This document shows positions 13,401 to 28,400 of a stretch of DNA of 64,000 bases, piece by piece; position 1 is the first letter of the stretch; every line of letters starts with the position of its first letter. The translations under genes and the position numbers were made by a program. The stretch is from contig CM036771.1 of the NCBI GenBank assembly GCA_020796225.1, positions 27,944,176-28,008,175 of the forward strand. The letters run 5' to 3'. The DNA comes from Arion vulgaris. Its lineage: Eukaryota; Mollusca; Gastropoda; Stylommatophora; Arionidae. Below the pieces are notes generated by a model that saw only the letters and a list, made by a program, of their open reading frames with translations, was not told the origin of the DNA and searched no databases.

Positions 13401-16400
13401 AACATTGTAAATGACAATCTAAGAGTTAGTGTTGTGCTTGGGATTAATCATCTAATGGGGAAACAAATTGCTACAGTATCTACTACTGTGATAGTTGATG
13501 ATAAATATGATAAATAGATCATGATGCAGGCATTTTACACAGATACCATCTACAGTTGTGGTCATATACTCCTTCTGAAACCAAACAGGAATGCTTATAC
13601 AGCAGTGCAAAATTGACACATCTAGTTCTTTTATATGGAAGATGTCTTTTCCATATTTGTTTCCCTGTTTGTTTATATCCATTTAGTAGTAGCTTTTGCT
13701 TTTTTTTTTTTCATTGCAGTACTGCAGAGAAACTGACTCTTCTTTGACTAAAGCAAGACAGGAAGCAAGACAGAATGTCTTTTCTATTTACCCAGATATG
13801 AGGGTAAGATCATCTGAGCAATAAGTTACAGCATTTTTCTCCCAATAACATCAGATGGTAAATTCACCTCAAACATCAAGAATAGAACCACGCCCGAGTG
13901 GTTACCGAGGCCCAAATTTGGGGTGTAAAGAGTAGAACCACTGTTACCTACCACGCATGTTGTAAGAGGCGACTAAGGAGATTTGACTGAAATCGGATGC
14001 ATGTGTCCGCCAGGGAATGCTAACCCGAAATAAATGTTTGCAGAAAACGGATGCACCAGGCCGTAAGGCGCATAACATGGTGCAACGACACCTCACAATG
14101 AGGAATGGGATAACGGATTATACGGTCGCCAATCTGCCTCTGGGATTTAACCACACAGTAAGGTCAGACGTACCATCATGAGGGTGGCCAAAACTTACTG
14201 CGGAAGAGGTTAACACAAACAGGAAGCAGAAATCATAGGAATTATATCCTACAGAACTGCCCCCAGTATGCAGACTTGAGAAGAAAGAGGTGGCCCACTT
14301 ACACTAGCGTCCAAGACAAACTGTATGGCGTGGCTGATAATCTGAGGCAGATGGCTGCCTTTATTAGAGAATCCGAAATCCCAATCTAGTGAGAATGCAG
14401 AAGAAGAAGAAGAATAGGTCAATATCAGACACAAAAATGATATAATAGTATCAACAAAATCCATCATTATTTTGAGTCTATTATACTTTAACTATGCAAC
14501 TTGTTATCTTTTATTGTTACAATATATTGTTGCATAGAGTTGATTATTGAACGGAATTCATAGTACTCCAGACAGACTGATATATGCTCAGTCTTGTCCA
14601 GTAGATATCAATGGGTTTGCATGCTGATAGTTCCTATGACTCGCTGGTTAAATATTAATACACCCCTTATTATGACCCCCAGATGTATAGTCCTGCTTGT
14701 ATTATGGAACATCAAAGGTTATGTCTTTATCCAAACATAATGTAGATATGATATAGAAGGCTATATCCTTTTTCAGATGATAGTCACTGAACAACTGCAG
14801 CATGTTCCAGTTCCATCTCCAACATCCTGACTGTAGATATTTTGGATGAAAGCTTGTCCCTTCTCTCATTGCCTTAAAGATCCATATGTCCAGGATGATA
14901 TTTCCAAGTAAAGTCTTAGAGGTTGGAAGCATCTATTGCTCATACTGTCTTCAGCCATTTTGGACATTTCCGTAACATGAATCGGTGGTTAGACACAATA
15001 ACTGGCCTGCTAAATGGCTCTCAGACAACTATTAGAGATCAGCGCTAACAGTTTCAACCTCCATCCCATATAAGAAGTAGTTGTCCTGTATGCTCCATTC
15101 TGTTTGGCAATGATCACACCACATCAGCCGGCCAGAAATCACAAGCCATATTTCTGCCTTTGATGCACATACTTATCTGTGTATACAGTATTATAATTCC
15201 TGGTATTATCTACTATCAGCTGATTGAATTTGAAGTTTGCGTTCCCATTGTCTTAATCTCTACATTCTCTTTCAGGAGTAATGATGACACGCAAGTTTGC
15301 CATGTTTTCATTTATTGGGTTTCCTTCTTCCCTTTTTGGTAGGGTTGCAGCAGTGGCCACCTGGTCTATTGTTCTTCCATTTTATGCATTTGCAACATTT
15401 AACATTTGATTCCTGTGTCCTCAATGTCATATTTTCTTCTCAATGTTTTTGGTCTGCATTAATATGCATATAATTTCTGATTTGGTCGATAGCATAGTGG
15501 AATTGTAGTGACAGGAAGTCAAGCATGTATCTGATCATCACAATTGGAAGATCTAATAAAACATACACATACCCTCACTCTGAACACATTCCAGTCTGTC
15601 ACATTTCACATCATGATATAAAGAGACTACCTAGTTCATGGTCAACTGTAACATTGTTATGATGTGTTTATTATCACACAAACTTGCTGTGTTACTTTTA
15701 TCATTACATTAACTTAGGTGGCTTTTTATCATTATGTTCAATTGTTATGTTACTTTTGTCATTATATTAAATTGTTTTGTTTCTTTTAGCAGTGCATTAT
15801 TTTAAGGTTACTTTTATCACTATATTCTGTTCGTAATTACCCAATCTTTACATTGTATTGCTATATAACTTTTATAATTACTACATTTTGTTATATTTTT
15901 TAAAAATATATATAGCGCCCGAGTGGTCACCTGGGCCCAAATTGGGGTGTAAAGAATAGAACCACTGTTACCTGCCACGCATGTTGTAAAAGGCGACTAA
16001 GGAGGTTGGGGGTGGGACTAGCTATCCCACACTGTAAAAACCACTAGATGGCTACAGAACGGAGAACGAACCGAGTAAAAACTGGCTGAAACTGGATACA
16101 TCGCCGAAGGATAAGCACCAGAGCTCCAAATAGTTCTGAAGATGTGACGTAAAACACACCAATGCTAAGACTGCATGAATCAGATTTCAACATGAATAGA
16201 ATTTATGGGGAGGTCTGGTACATCGGTCTGGGCATGATCGCCGAGAGATATCTTTTTATCATGACATTATCTTGTTATACAGGGTGTTCAACTTAAAAGC
16301 AGCCCCAGTGATAAATAGAAATTTGCCAGGTACGCATTGCATCTCGTCTATTTACTATTTAAACCGGTTCTGACTAGCGTGTCCTACGTCACATTTGTTC

Positions 16401-19400
16401 ATCGGCCCTTCCCGCACTACAATTACACGCCATCACACAACCTTGACCAATACTACGTCATAACTGAACCTTCTCATTTCCATACATATATGCCAGATTA
16501 GCTCCATTCACAGGCTGCTTTTAAGTTGAACACCCTGTATAACTGTTATATCATGCGATATTTTTGCCAGCAATGAAACTGGATAACATTTTAATATTCG
16601 ACCCACCAAGCAAACCTTCTAGAAAGAACCTTTCTAATGAGCCATTTTAGAAAACTTTCAAGAATATCACCATAATTTTGAAACATCTTGCTCAGTTACC
16701 ATGTTGAATTTGAAAAAGTGAACTCATCAAACACACATCCTAAAAATAACTTTTCTAGTGAGCCCTCATTTGTTAATGTGCATGCTGGGGTTGCATAGTA
16801 ATCAATGCAGACATGATTTATTGCACAAAGAATAGCTCAAATGTTATTTTGACTTGTTTACGACATCAGCAATCATAAATTAAGAATGCAGAGGACCAGA
16901 CACCCGCATATGGCTCGGAAATGGAATCCGAGATTCAAGAGTGGTTAGGGGATGACCTAAATAGACATGGAGATGAACAAGAGAAAGAGAAGAAGCAGAA
17001 AAGACTTGGAATGGACTAAGCTTGTTTGCTCAAGACATAACTGGTTGGAGAAAATTTGTTGATGCCTTATGCTTCAAGGGTAGTTAAAAATAGAAGGAGA
17101 ATTGTTTACTAAACTGACATCATAACACTCTGGGCTGATTCATAAGGTACTCAAGTCACCTCCAGCAGATGCTAAATTCTTGATGATGGCTTCTGTTGCT
17201 TCCTGGTTGAGCGTCCTCCTCATTTTATTCCTTAGGCATACAGTTCTGCTCATACGACATGTGATTCTAAGTTCCCAAAATCATTCACTATAATATTCAG
17301 TGTCTTTATCCAACATTCGGCCACAGAGCAACGAAAGGACATTCCACCTTTCCACCTTTAATTATCTGATGACTGGTGCTGTTAAGGGGGACTCTGGTCT
17401 GGAAACTATTTTCTTTGCTTTGGTATTAATGTAGAATTTGTATAACAATTTTGAAAGATTATGACTTAGAATAGTAGAAAAAATTAGAAAAAAAAGTCAA
17501 CGAGTTGCCATGGAAACAATACAAATGGCCTAAGCACAAAATTTCAAATCCCTAAGGCTCTGAAGTTAATGAATATAAATGAATTATGTTTTCACTCTAA
17601 GGTGCGCAATTGTAATATCTACAAAATTACTGATCGTTTTAGGATATATTAAATATTACATTTTTATGAATTTTTGTGTAAACACACCCTCCAAAAACAG
17701 CTTTTGTTGACCACATTTTGAGGGAATTTTTACCAAAAATTTATAAAAATTAAATATTTAATATATCCTAAAATCATGTGTAATATTTTAGATATTACAA
17801 TTGCGCACCTTGAGTGAAAACAGAATTCATTTACATTCATTAGATTCAGAGCCTTAGGGATTTGAAATTTTGTTTTTAGCTGCCATTTTGTATTGTTTCC
17901 ATGACAACGCTTTGACATTTTTTTTTACTAATTTTTTCTACTATTCTAAGTCATACTCTTTCAAAATGCTTATACAAATTTTATATTAATATGAAAACAA
18001 CGAAAATAGATTCTTGATTTTCAAGACCCGAATCCCCCCTTAATACAAACAAGTCTGCTCTCTTATTACAGTGAACACTTGCTTGTCCAGGATAGTAGAT
18101 CTATGTAAAAGTGAATTTTAAAAAAGCTTCTATAGACAACATCCATTTACACTGAAACCTGCCATATTGGGCCTTCCGAAGCATGGACACAATAATGTAA
18201 GACGCAATGGAGTCTGAGAGTCATTTTAAGGAAGCATTAATGGCTTCAACCTCCATCATCATATCAAAAGTTGTCCTGTATGCTCCATTCTGCTCGACTA
18301 CATCCATACCATGCACACTAGCTAAAAAGTCTCCTCTCGATTTCTCACCATTCCGATTATTTACAGTTCCATCCATATAAACATCATCATCCCCTGTGAT
18401 ATTCTCTCTCTCGCGATCGTTCTTAAGCTGTTTTTATCATTCTATTGTGATATATAAACAGCCAAACATCAGAACGGGATGTACGCGCACAGCCTTCAGT
18501 ACCAATTGGAGCTCAGGTGCTTATCTTTCGGTGGTGTGTTCGGTTTCAACCAGCGTTTACTGGGTTCGCTCTCCATTAGCCTTTTGCTGTCCCCAGCCAA
18601 AACCCACAAGGCAGCAGGTTGCCATTTTCTTTAGGCAGCGACCTTAGACGACCTGCCCTCCCGGGCTTATGAGCACCATCTGCCCAGCAAACCGGTCGTT
18701 TTGTAGACTCCTTGGTTTGCCGCCCGTCCAGTTTTGTGTACAGTTTGCTTCGCTAACCTTTGATTGTCCCCAATCAAACTAAAAGGCAGCAGTAGCTGTG
18801 ATATCTGATATTAGCTGCTTAATTATGAGCACAGTTCTACTGGTCAGGTCAGATATACTGTCCTGGGCATGCAGGTGTTTACGGTAATGAGAGAGCGGAC
18901 AGGCTTGCATCAACAGCATCGATTGTTGGGGAGTTGAAGATGGATAAGGGGATATTCTTCGGTCTCTTCGCGACTGTCTATTGGATGAGGACACTAAAAT
19001 TGATGTTGAATCGATCAAGCGATTTAGGCAGTTTGGAGTTACCCGTTGTTCAAGTCGAACTGGACGCCTGAGAGACAGAGTGAGAGGTGTGTTTAATCAG
19101 CGAGCCACAGGAACCATCAGTATGCATACTCTTCGATATCTGTTGGGGAGACTGAGCACCTATGGGTCTGCTCGGAGTGTAATGACGTTAGTTTAGTAAC
19201 CAATAACCAATATGAACTCAGTTTTCATATTGCCGCAATTTCTCCAAAGTAATGATAACATTGTGGAACTTGATCATGCTCCCATCTATTGGGATCCATT
19301 CTTTCACTGTTATACAGCTAGGTTGTTGTGTGTTAATGATCAGGATACATTTAGAATGAGAAGCCAGCTCACTAATCACTTAGCTATATTAGCATTTCTG

Positions 19401-22400
19401 AATGCAAACATTTTGTCTTTCATTAGTGGGTTTTCAGTAAATTATGTATAGATATATGTTTAGGCGATAGCATAGTGACAGGATGTGAACAATATATCTC
19501 ATCGTCACAATGACGGTATATCTAGTGCAGATGAGGAGTTATTTTATTGCAATATATCACTGTACTTTAAAGCTGTGCATTATTTAAAATTTAATATTAA
19601 CAGAGAACTGTATTTGATGACAATGATGTTGATGAAGAGATTGAAATTGATGTGTTCCCGAGGCAGTACACAGAGAAATATTTACTACGTCTTGAGTGTC
19701 TGCGGTTCAACTTGCAGCTCAACCTTGCAGATGAGGGCAAGGGAAACAAGAAATGTAATGTAAGTGTCACTTGTTTGTTACTTATTATTCTTATGAAGGA
19801 CAAAACATGTTACTGAAACGGTCGATTAAAAGTCACTAGAACCTCATCATCATCAAGTAGCGTGTCCCTTTCAGAACTTGGTTCCCATGACACCGGTCCT
19901 GAAAAATTCCTCTGTTCTCTGCAAGTTGGCGAGCGCAGCAGCAGTCATTCTCAGATCATTAATGATATCTTGTAATTATCATCTTCTAGGTCTTCCTCTC
20001 GTTCTTTCAGGCACCATTCCTTCCAAAATTATTTTCTCTAGGCACTCATGTCCTTTGATGTGTCCGAAATATTTAATTTTCCTTGTTTTTATGCTTTGTA
20101 ATAGCCAACTCTCTTTAATATCAGGCTGTTGCAGAACAGAAGCACTAGAACCTATGTTACTGCATATAGTTCATTGAATCCCCTTTAGCAGATTTTATAC
20201 TTAAGTACGAATTATACATAGTGAAGCGTAATGCATAGTGCCCTAGTTCACCAGCCAAGAATTTACCCCTAATTTTAGCTCAATAAATCGGATTTACTGA
20301 CCTACTTGTAGGCACATAACTGGCGCAACGTACAATCGCTCTTAGGCTCAGATCACATACAAATCACAAAGAGTGGTTTAACAAGTGGACGATATGGAGC
20401 ATTCGAAGAAGAAATCTCTAAGTGACACATTACCTTTCTGGCCATTATCTTCACTAATTTGCCACATATGTTTTGCAAGGTGAGTATGCAGTAGCTGCTG
20501 AATGGTCTAGGATCTTTCATATGGTTAGCTGAAGTTATATATATGCTTGGCCAGGAATGATAAAACTGAGTGCATTGAAAGTCTGCTTTACAGAAAGCCA
20601 GTGCAGAATAAGAAAAACAAATGTAGTTTTCAATATGGTTTTGCACATAGCTAACCTTTTGTCTTTTTCTGTTTCCTTCCTTTTAAAAATCCGTTTACCT
20701 CACAGTCATAATAAGAAGGGATTTATAGAACAGGCTCTTGTGTGCGCTTCAAACTTGGTGTCTTTCACTGTGGTCCATCTTTTGTGGGTACAACCTTTTG
20801 CCCTGTACCCACTGTATCTGAGTAGCATTGCCCAGTGGTACTAACCACTGTCTGTTGGTAATCTGCTTTTGTGGCTGAACCATTTAATTCTTTCTTTCTT
20901 TATGAAGTTCAGTACTGATGTTGTGCTTAATTTTTTCCTGATGTTGTCATTTCTAAACCGGTCTCTTTTTGATACTACCACACTCCATAGACACTGCTTC
21001 TCTATGGTGACTAGATTTTTTCAGTCATTGATGTCAGCGTCCAGGTTTGGCACTGATAGCATAATGTTGGAAGAAAGAATGTGTTGTACAATGTTCCTTT
21101 AGTGTTCTTGGTGACATAATAATTCCTCTCGTACCGTTATACGTCACATGGAGCCTGCAAGCAATTTCTCCATAACGCTCTATCCTGGACAACTCGCTCA
21201 ATCTCTTCCATGGAACTGAGACTGATATTTCTTACCTCTCTCAGCAAAGTTCATTTCAGGGTCTCCCTATGTTGTCCTCTCTTTCTTAAACCCTCTGCAT
21301 ACCACTTCATAGTCTGCTTTGATATTCTTTGATAATTTCTTCTCAAGGTGTGTCCAACATACCTCCTTCTCCTTCTTATAACAGCCGTTACTAGTGGTTG
21401 ACCAGACATTTCTCCGATTTCATCACTTCTCCTAAATTCGTCCCATTTTATGTTCATTATTTTTCAGATGCATTCATTCTTGGTGACATGCTTGCATTTA
21501 ATAATTTGTGCCATTTGCCCAATGTTTTCATTTGTCTTATTGCATCTATATTGGATTTAATTAGATATTCTTCCATTTACTGAAAACAATGCTTCCCAGA
21601 TATGTAAAGTATTTAACTTGTTTTAATTGATGTTTTAATTGATGGAAATATTGGTAGTGCTTTCCTCTCTAATGAATGTCATTACTTTGGGTTTGTCTTT
21701 TATTATCCTGTATAATTGAGAGACATCTGTAAGCGCTAACAATTGGTTATCATTCTTACAAAAATATCTAAGATATCATTGTCAGAACCATCCAAGGGTC
21801 CAGTCTACCAAACACCAGTTGTCCAAATATCCAGTGACTAAAATAGTAGTTTGTTTTATATACTTGGATAGAATTAAAGATATGAGAATGTCTAAGACAG
21901 AAATTGCATTTGAAGTGATTAAAAGACAGAAAAACAATGCAGTATTCAGAATTATTTGTTATCTTGAAATGTCAAGACTAGAGCCTTGTATCATCTGTTA
22001 TCTTATTTAATTCAGACATGTGCCTTTTAAAAAAATGTTTTGTTGGACTATTTTCTTTGATAGCAGTTCTGTCTAACTTGTAACTGGGGTGAAAATGTTG
22101 TCACATTTGTAACACTAGTTCTGTTACACTCTATGACTCTGACAACAGTTACATGATCATTTCCTAGTCTGTTCCTTATTCTCTCTTTCTCTATCGTTAT
22201 TTTTTGGGCATTTTTATCATTCTTATTGTGATATATAAACAGCCGTTGCCAAGAACATGTTTTACGTCACATCATTCAGTACCATTTGGAGCTCTAGTGC
22301 TTGTCCTTTGGTGAAGTGTCTGATTTCAACCAGCGTTTACTGGGTTCGCTCTCCGTCAACCTTTGACTGTCCCCAGCCAACCTACAAGGCAGCAGGTTGT

Positions 22401-25400
22401 TCCTTATTCCAATATATATAAACTGTGGTCTAGTTTACAATACACTTTAATAACCCTCACCTTGCTGCAAGAAAATATACAAAAGTTTTTTTTTAAATTC
22501 CACAGCCCGAACCATTTTTTGTAACCTTCTCCCTCTATGATGCTAGAGACTCTCGTAAAATATCTGAAGACTTTCATATAGACCCCAATGAGCCAGAGAT
22601 TCGTGCCATGATACCAACAGAACTTCTGACATTATCAGACAAACATGCTGCAAGTGCGAGAGAATCAACAACACTTGATGCTAATGGGCTGAAAGCTGAA
22701 TGGTTGTTTAATTCACAAAGACAGGTAGGCTGTTGTGTCTGTCTTCAGACGTCCTGTATATGAATATACAGAACTCTATATGGAGTTACCAACAAACGGA
22801 CAACATAAATAGTATATATGTACAAATTCTCTTCTATTTTCATTATCAAACATGGTTCCCTAACAAACGCACAGAAAATGAAAATGACAATGTATGTATA
22901 AGATAAGATGCTCGAGAAAAGCATAAATATTACCAGGACAAATTGAATAGGAAATAATAACATCATGAAAATTGAAAAAAAGATTGAATATTTATGCACT
23001 TCCAGAGACAGTTTCAAGACTTGATATATTTGATGGAATTGAAACTTTTGTGAATATCTGTTATAGCATCTGTTATTTGTAGACATTTCATTCTGAACAT
23101 ATCACTTTTCTACACCTGGTATTTAATGAGTTGTCAGAACTTCTGACATATAAGAGAATATGGTAGAATTTAGTAAAACTTGGTATCATTAGAGAGACAC
23201 AGCAGTGAAGTTATTAGTGAACTCACTTCTTATTCTAGTGGTCCGGGCTCAATTCCACAGTGGGCATGGAATATTGTTTCGACTGTAACAGATCTCACTT
23301 TCGGTACTTAATTGGGTACCAGGAAATGCACTGGGAGGTAAAGGTGGCTGGCGTGATCTTGACCACATCACCCATTGTGTGCAGATGGTCAGTGAAAAAT
23401 ACAGGGCTGTATTACCCAATATACCTTGAGGTATAAAAAGGGTTTATTTACATTTTTTTTCAGTTTATTCTATTGTCTATTCTCAGGTGGAAGATATAGT
23501 TGGCTGTCCACTCTTACCGTTAAGCGTAGGGATGGGAGCTTTAATTTGCATTGTAGGGCTAGATGTGTCACCCGTGTTGTATCCGTGTTTATGTAGTGTG
23601 GTCTTGATATTGTCTATCTATCTTTTTCTTGGTCTTACCTTCGCTCTAGTACCCGATCTCTTTTTATTGTATGCTGTTATTCGTGGTTGGTTGTATTTCA
23701 TTCTCATTAAATGTCCAAACCACTGCATTTGTTGTCTTTCAATGTATTCGGCGCATGAAGTTATGCCCACTCTGCTTCTGATGTCCTCATTTCGTAGTCT
23801 AACTTTCCTGGTGCCTCCACTGCCTTCCTCAAGCATTTCATTTCACACATGGTGAGCTTTCTGTGATGTGTTGTTGTAAGAGACCAAGTTTGGCACTGGT
23901 AACAAAGTGTTTGTTGGAAAATACTTTTTATCATCTGTCTTTTCACTTCCATCTCGATCTTTGGGTGTTGTAGTAATGGTGCCAACTGGTAGGTCACTGC
24001 ATTTGCTTTTTGACACCTTGTCACTATTTCTCTATCGAGTTTTCCGTCCTCTGTGAAAATGCTGCCTAAATATTTGAATTCCAAAACTTGCTTTACTCTG
24101 GTGTTATCTATTTGTATGTTTGATTGGCTTGGTGTTCTGCTGATTTTCATGGTCAATGTTTTTTTCAGTAACTTTGAGAAAAATATTCTTGTTCTGCTTT
24201 AAAGTATTTGGTTATGCTAAATCTTCTACCACCAGCACAAAGTCCCAAAGTCTTCTGCATGTCTAGACTGATGTCATATAGTTTTTTCCTCAACTCTGAA
24301 GCCAGTTGTCAGTTTTTACATCTTATGTGACTGCAGCTCTGAAGTATAAGATTTCAGCCCTCCAGGGAAATTCATTTATATTTATAATTTACATTTATGG
24401 AAGTTATTCAGCAATCTGCGCTGCTGATTCCGAGTCAAACATGATTTTATGTTAAGCCTGCATAGTTGATGAAAGATAAATATCATGATCAAGTTATGCA
24501 GTTTCAAAAAGCTCAGTAACAAAGTTGACTTTTCTACCAAATGGTCTTTGTCAAGTACATGATGCTCGAGAAATGCACAAATTAAATGTATCATCATAAT
24601 AATAATAATTCCTCTTGTACCGTTACACGTTACATAGGGCCTGCAAGTAACTATTCCATACCGCTCTATCCTGGGCAACTTGCTCAATCTCCTCCATGGA
24701 ACTGAGACCGATATTTCCTGCCTCTCTCAGCAAAAATCGTTCAGGGTCTCCTTAGGTCGACCTCTCTTTCTTGAACCCTTTGCATTCCACTTCAATGCCT
24801 GCTTTGATATTGCGTTGATCATTTCTCCTCAAGGCGTGTACAACATATTTTCATCTTCTCTTTCTTCTAACAGTTGTCACTAGTGGTTGACAATGTATCA
24901 TCATGGAATAGCATAATATCACAAATGGTTCTAATTATTCTTTGAAACTGTGATATTTATTGTTGTGTTTATCTTTTACCATTTGCCAAAGAAAAATAAA
25001 TTTTAATTGATATATTTTTTATGTATGTCAGGGTGTGTTTTCTATAGTTCAGAGGCATCAAGATATTTACCTGGTTGCACGCATTGAAAAAGTTCTACAA
25101 GGAAGTATAGCACAGTGCATTGAACCTTATCTTAAAGGAAGTGATTCCAAAACAGCACAGAAGGTTCATCGTCAGATGAAGCAGTTTTGCAGCCGGATAG
25201 GCCATTACAGAATGCCATTTTCTTGGTCAGCCATGTAAGTAAGATTATAGACTATATCTCCCAATGCTATTTTTATTTTTTTGTCACACAAGCACACAGA
25301 ACTAAAAATTAATTGTGGGTTGTGGATAATGTAAATATGAAACTCATAATTAATTGTGGGTTGTAGATACTATGATATGGGCTAACATACCAGTGAAAAT

Positions 25401-28400
25401 GAATATTCAAGCCGGACACTTTGTGAATAGTTGTACGTTTGAAATTTATCATCATTAGGTTAGACAGTTGTTAAGACAGGTTAGACTGATATTGTTATAT
25501 GATCACGTCTCTCCACTATACTCTATCCTCTGTGGCTATTTTGTAGATCAGCTGTAATCAGAAATGTCTGCATGGCTGCAATGAGGGTTGTCCTATCATT
25601 TATTTTAACTTCTGCTTGTTATTTCACGCCATTATTCTTTGGATAGTTGACATTTTTGTCTCATATTGTGACCATACCAGAGAGGTCTATATTTTTGCAT
25701 AATATGCAGTAGTTCTTTTGTGCCCTAATAATTTTAATAACTTTTTTATTTGATTTATTATCTATTCAACTGATTCTTTATTTGTTATCTGTTCAACTTA
25801 TTCATCATTAGATACGTTTGAATGTTTCTGTAATTGTCCATTTGTAGTGTTCTTTGAACTTCGTCACCCTGTTGTATCGCTTGCTTGATAAAGGCTTTTT
25901 GGTCGAAACGTTGCTGTTTATCATCACTGTTTCTGTATTTTGTAAAACTATAGTACTTTGTACGTGTTTCGCAACTTATTCATCTCATTCTGTGATATCA
26001 TCACATCTCAGTTCTTTTATTTGTTATCTATTCAACTCACATCTATTTCTTATATGTTCAGCTCTTTTGTTATTTCTCACAGAATCATTAATGATTGTTT
26101 TCTTCATTCAGTCCACTCAGTTCGATGCCTCACAGAATCATAAAAATGCCCCTGTACAGACAGGAAACATCCAGGTTTTCAGAAGATGAAGTGCTCAAGC
26201 TTCTGAATGATTTAAGAAAGTAAGTGAAAAATCATGATACTACCTTCCATATTGGTAATCAAGTCCATACTTTTCATGTACATACATTAATACATACACT
26301 AATTTTATTTTATGTACTGTATATCATGAGAGATGAATTGATAACTTTCGATGTCTAGGATGTCTAGGAACTATGCATTGACCTCAGTGTAAGTGTTCTC
26401 TTCTACAACTTGAATATGTTTTTTTTTAAAAGTTAGTCAGTCTGAATCTGTTAGTGTACCCAAAGTGCTTGATCTGGAATGGGACTAATGATGGTCGCAA
26501 GATTTCTCTGTGCCTCAAATCTTGAGCATATTTGCTACAGATTATCTGCACTAATTTTGTCTGTGTCACAATCACACTGATCGAAATTTTAAATCTTTAA
26601 CTTTCTCAAAAGATGGTAGTTCAGTTTGTTGTGACCTGTGAGAAGACTGAACATCTTTACTTATTCTTTTTCTATTAAGGTAATAATATGCATCAGCTTT
26701 CTGGTAGACTGAATGCTCTGTTCTTCCATTTGTTCATGTATTGATTGATTGATTGATAGGACCATCATTGGAGCATTGAGTAACCATGTGTGCTCCGATC
26801 TCTTTCGTACACAGGAAGATCTCAGTGGCAGTGTGCAAACTCCGTAGCACTGGCAAGGACCATGTATACTCCGATCTCTTTCGTACACAGGAAGATCTCA
26901 GTGGCAGTGTGCAAACTCCGTAGCACTGAGCCAGGACATTTGATGTCATTTTTGTAGACTGAAGATCTCAAGCAGTGTGCAAACTCCGTAGCACTGGCAA
27001 GGGTCCCCAGGGTAATTTAGAAGATGGTACAAATATTTTGTAGGAATTCTATTTTGTAATCTTTCTAATAAGTTTTGCCTGGGCAGCGGCCTTCTGGCCT
27101 GCTCTTCTCAATTTTGAACTGCCACGGATTCTTTTAGTGCTCAACTTGAACACAGGACCTACGCTTTATCGTCCACCTTTGATAGGAATAGGAACTCAAT
27201 CTCACCTACACAAATCAGGAATCTCTGGAAAAATAGCCAGATGGCTCCACCAGGGAGCGAACTGAGTACCTTTGGAACGAGAGGTGAGCATCTAACTTCT
27301 ACGTCACAGAAACCCCCAAACTATGAGTACTAGCATCATTAGGAAGATGAACTAGACTGAGGATTCAGGTAGTGACTTGGATTCTGTGTCCATGTCTTAA
27401 CTGCAGGAACTTGGAGTCGAACATGGTGTTGCTAGATTTGAACACTATACCTGGAGTAGACAATGTTTTATTAACCATCACAGGACTGTAACTGTCAGTT
27501 GCTGCTTGCTGACGAATGTACTGAAGATGAGATCTGAGCACTTGTGAACAAGTTCCTTGTATGGAGAGGATGATCATGATCTGATAACTAACAGTGCTTT
27601 GTGTTTATATTTAACACATAAACTTCAAAACACTGCAACCGTTTATTTGTTCCGTTTGATCATGTGCAGCAGACTGCATCATGATTTATTTCATTGGCAA
27701 ATTAGCTCTCAATTTACTGTAACACATTCTTATCGTGACTGGTTCTTAATTTGTTCTTTAACATTCTATTATCTTATCTTATTTTATCTTAACCATATTT
27801 GCCGTGAAGCGTTGTGGGAAAGTTAGTTTTTATCTTGTGGCAGGTGTGTTGCGCTTGACGTTGTAAGTCCATGCTTTCGAGGGACTCTGAGATGTTATCT
27901 ATCCATCGTGTTCTTGGCCTGCCTCGTGCTCTGCGCCCTGAGTGTCGATTATTGTAGGCATGTGATGGTAGTAAATGTGGTTTCATTCTCATTGGATGGC
28001 CAAACCACTTTATTCTTTGTTTCTCGATGTACTGTATGCATGGTATAGTACCAACGATGCTTCTGATATTCTTGTTTCTCACTCTCTCTCTCCTTGTAAC
28101 GTTGACAGCTTTTCGTAGCCATGTCATTTCACATGTTGTAATCTTTCTTTCTTGTGTCTTAGTCAGGGACCATGTTTGATTCTATTATCTTATTATAAAT
28201 GTGCATTCATTTATCTATAGAGCTATAAGTCATTCATCAAATGTTGGTAAAAAAATAAATAAACATCTTAATTTGTACATGCAACTGCAGAGTGAGAAGT
28301 GAACAAAAATGCATTTGACGACACTATGTTCTCAGTGCAGTAGTTTATGTGTTAACGTGACAAAATTGTATGTAACGGTGAAAGATAAAGCAAGAAGTAT

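Noticed and set aside
14702..14932. 76-residue minus-strand frame as a gene
   Set aside because: No motif, no start context, no second copy; likely chance or decayed repeat.
19604..19759. Separate gene beginning at [20 protein letters not shown] in a shifted frame
   Set aside because: The frame is a shadow of the DOCK exon, whose own frame reads [17 protein letters not shown] with proper splice sites.
23487..23855. 122-residue hydrophobic plus-strand frame
   Set aside because: Antisense of the LINE at 23478-24170; the opposite strand reads [10 protein letters not shown] and WFGHLMRM.
26121..26219. Alternative acceptor cactcag for the DOCK exon
   Set aside because: In frame and possible, but its pyrimidine tract is weaker than that of the acceptor nine bases upstream; kept only as a note.
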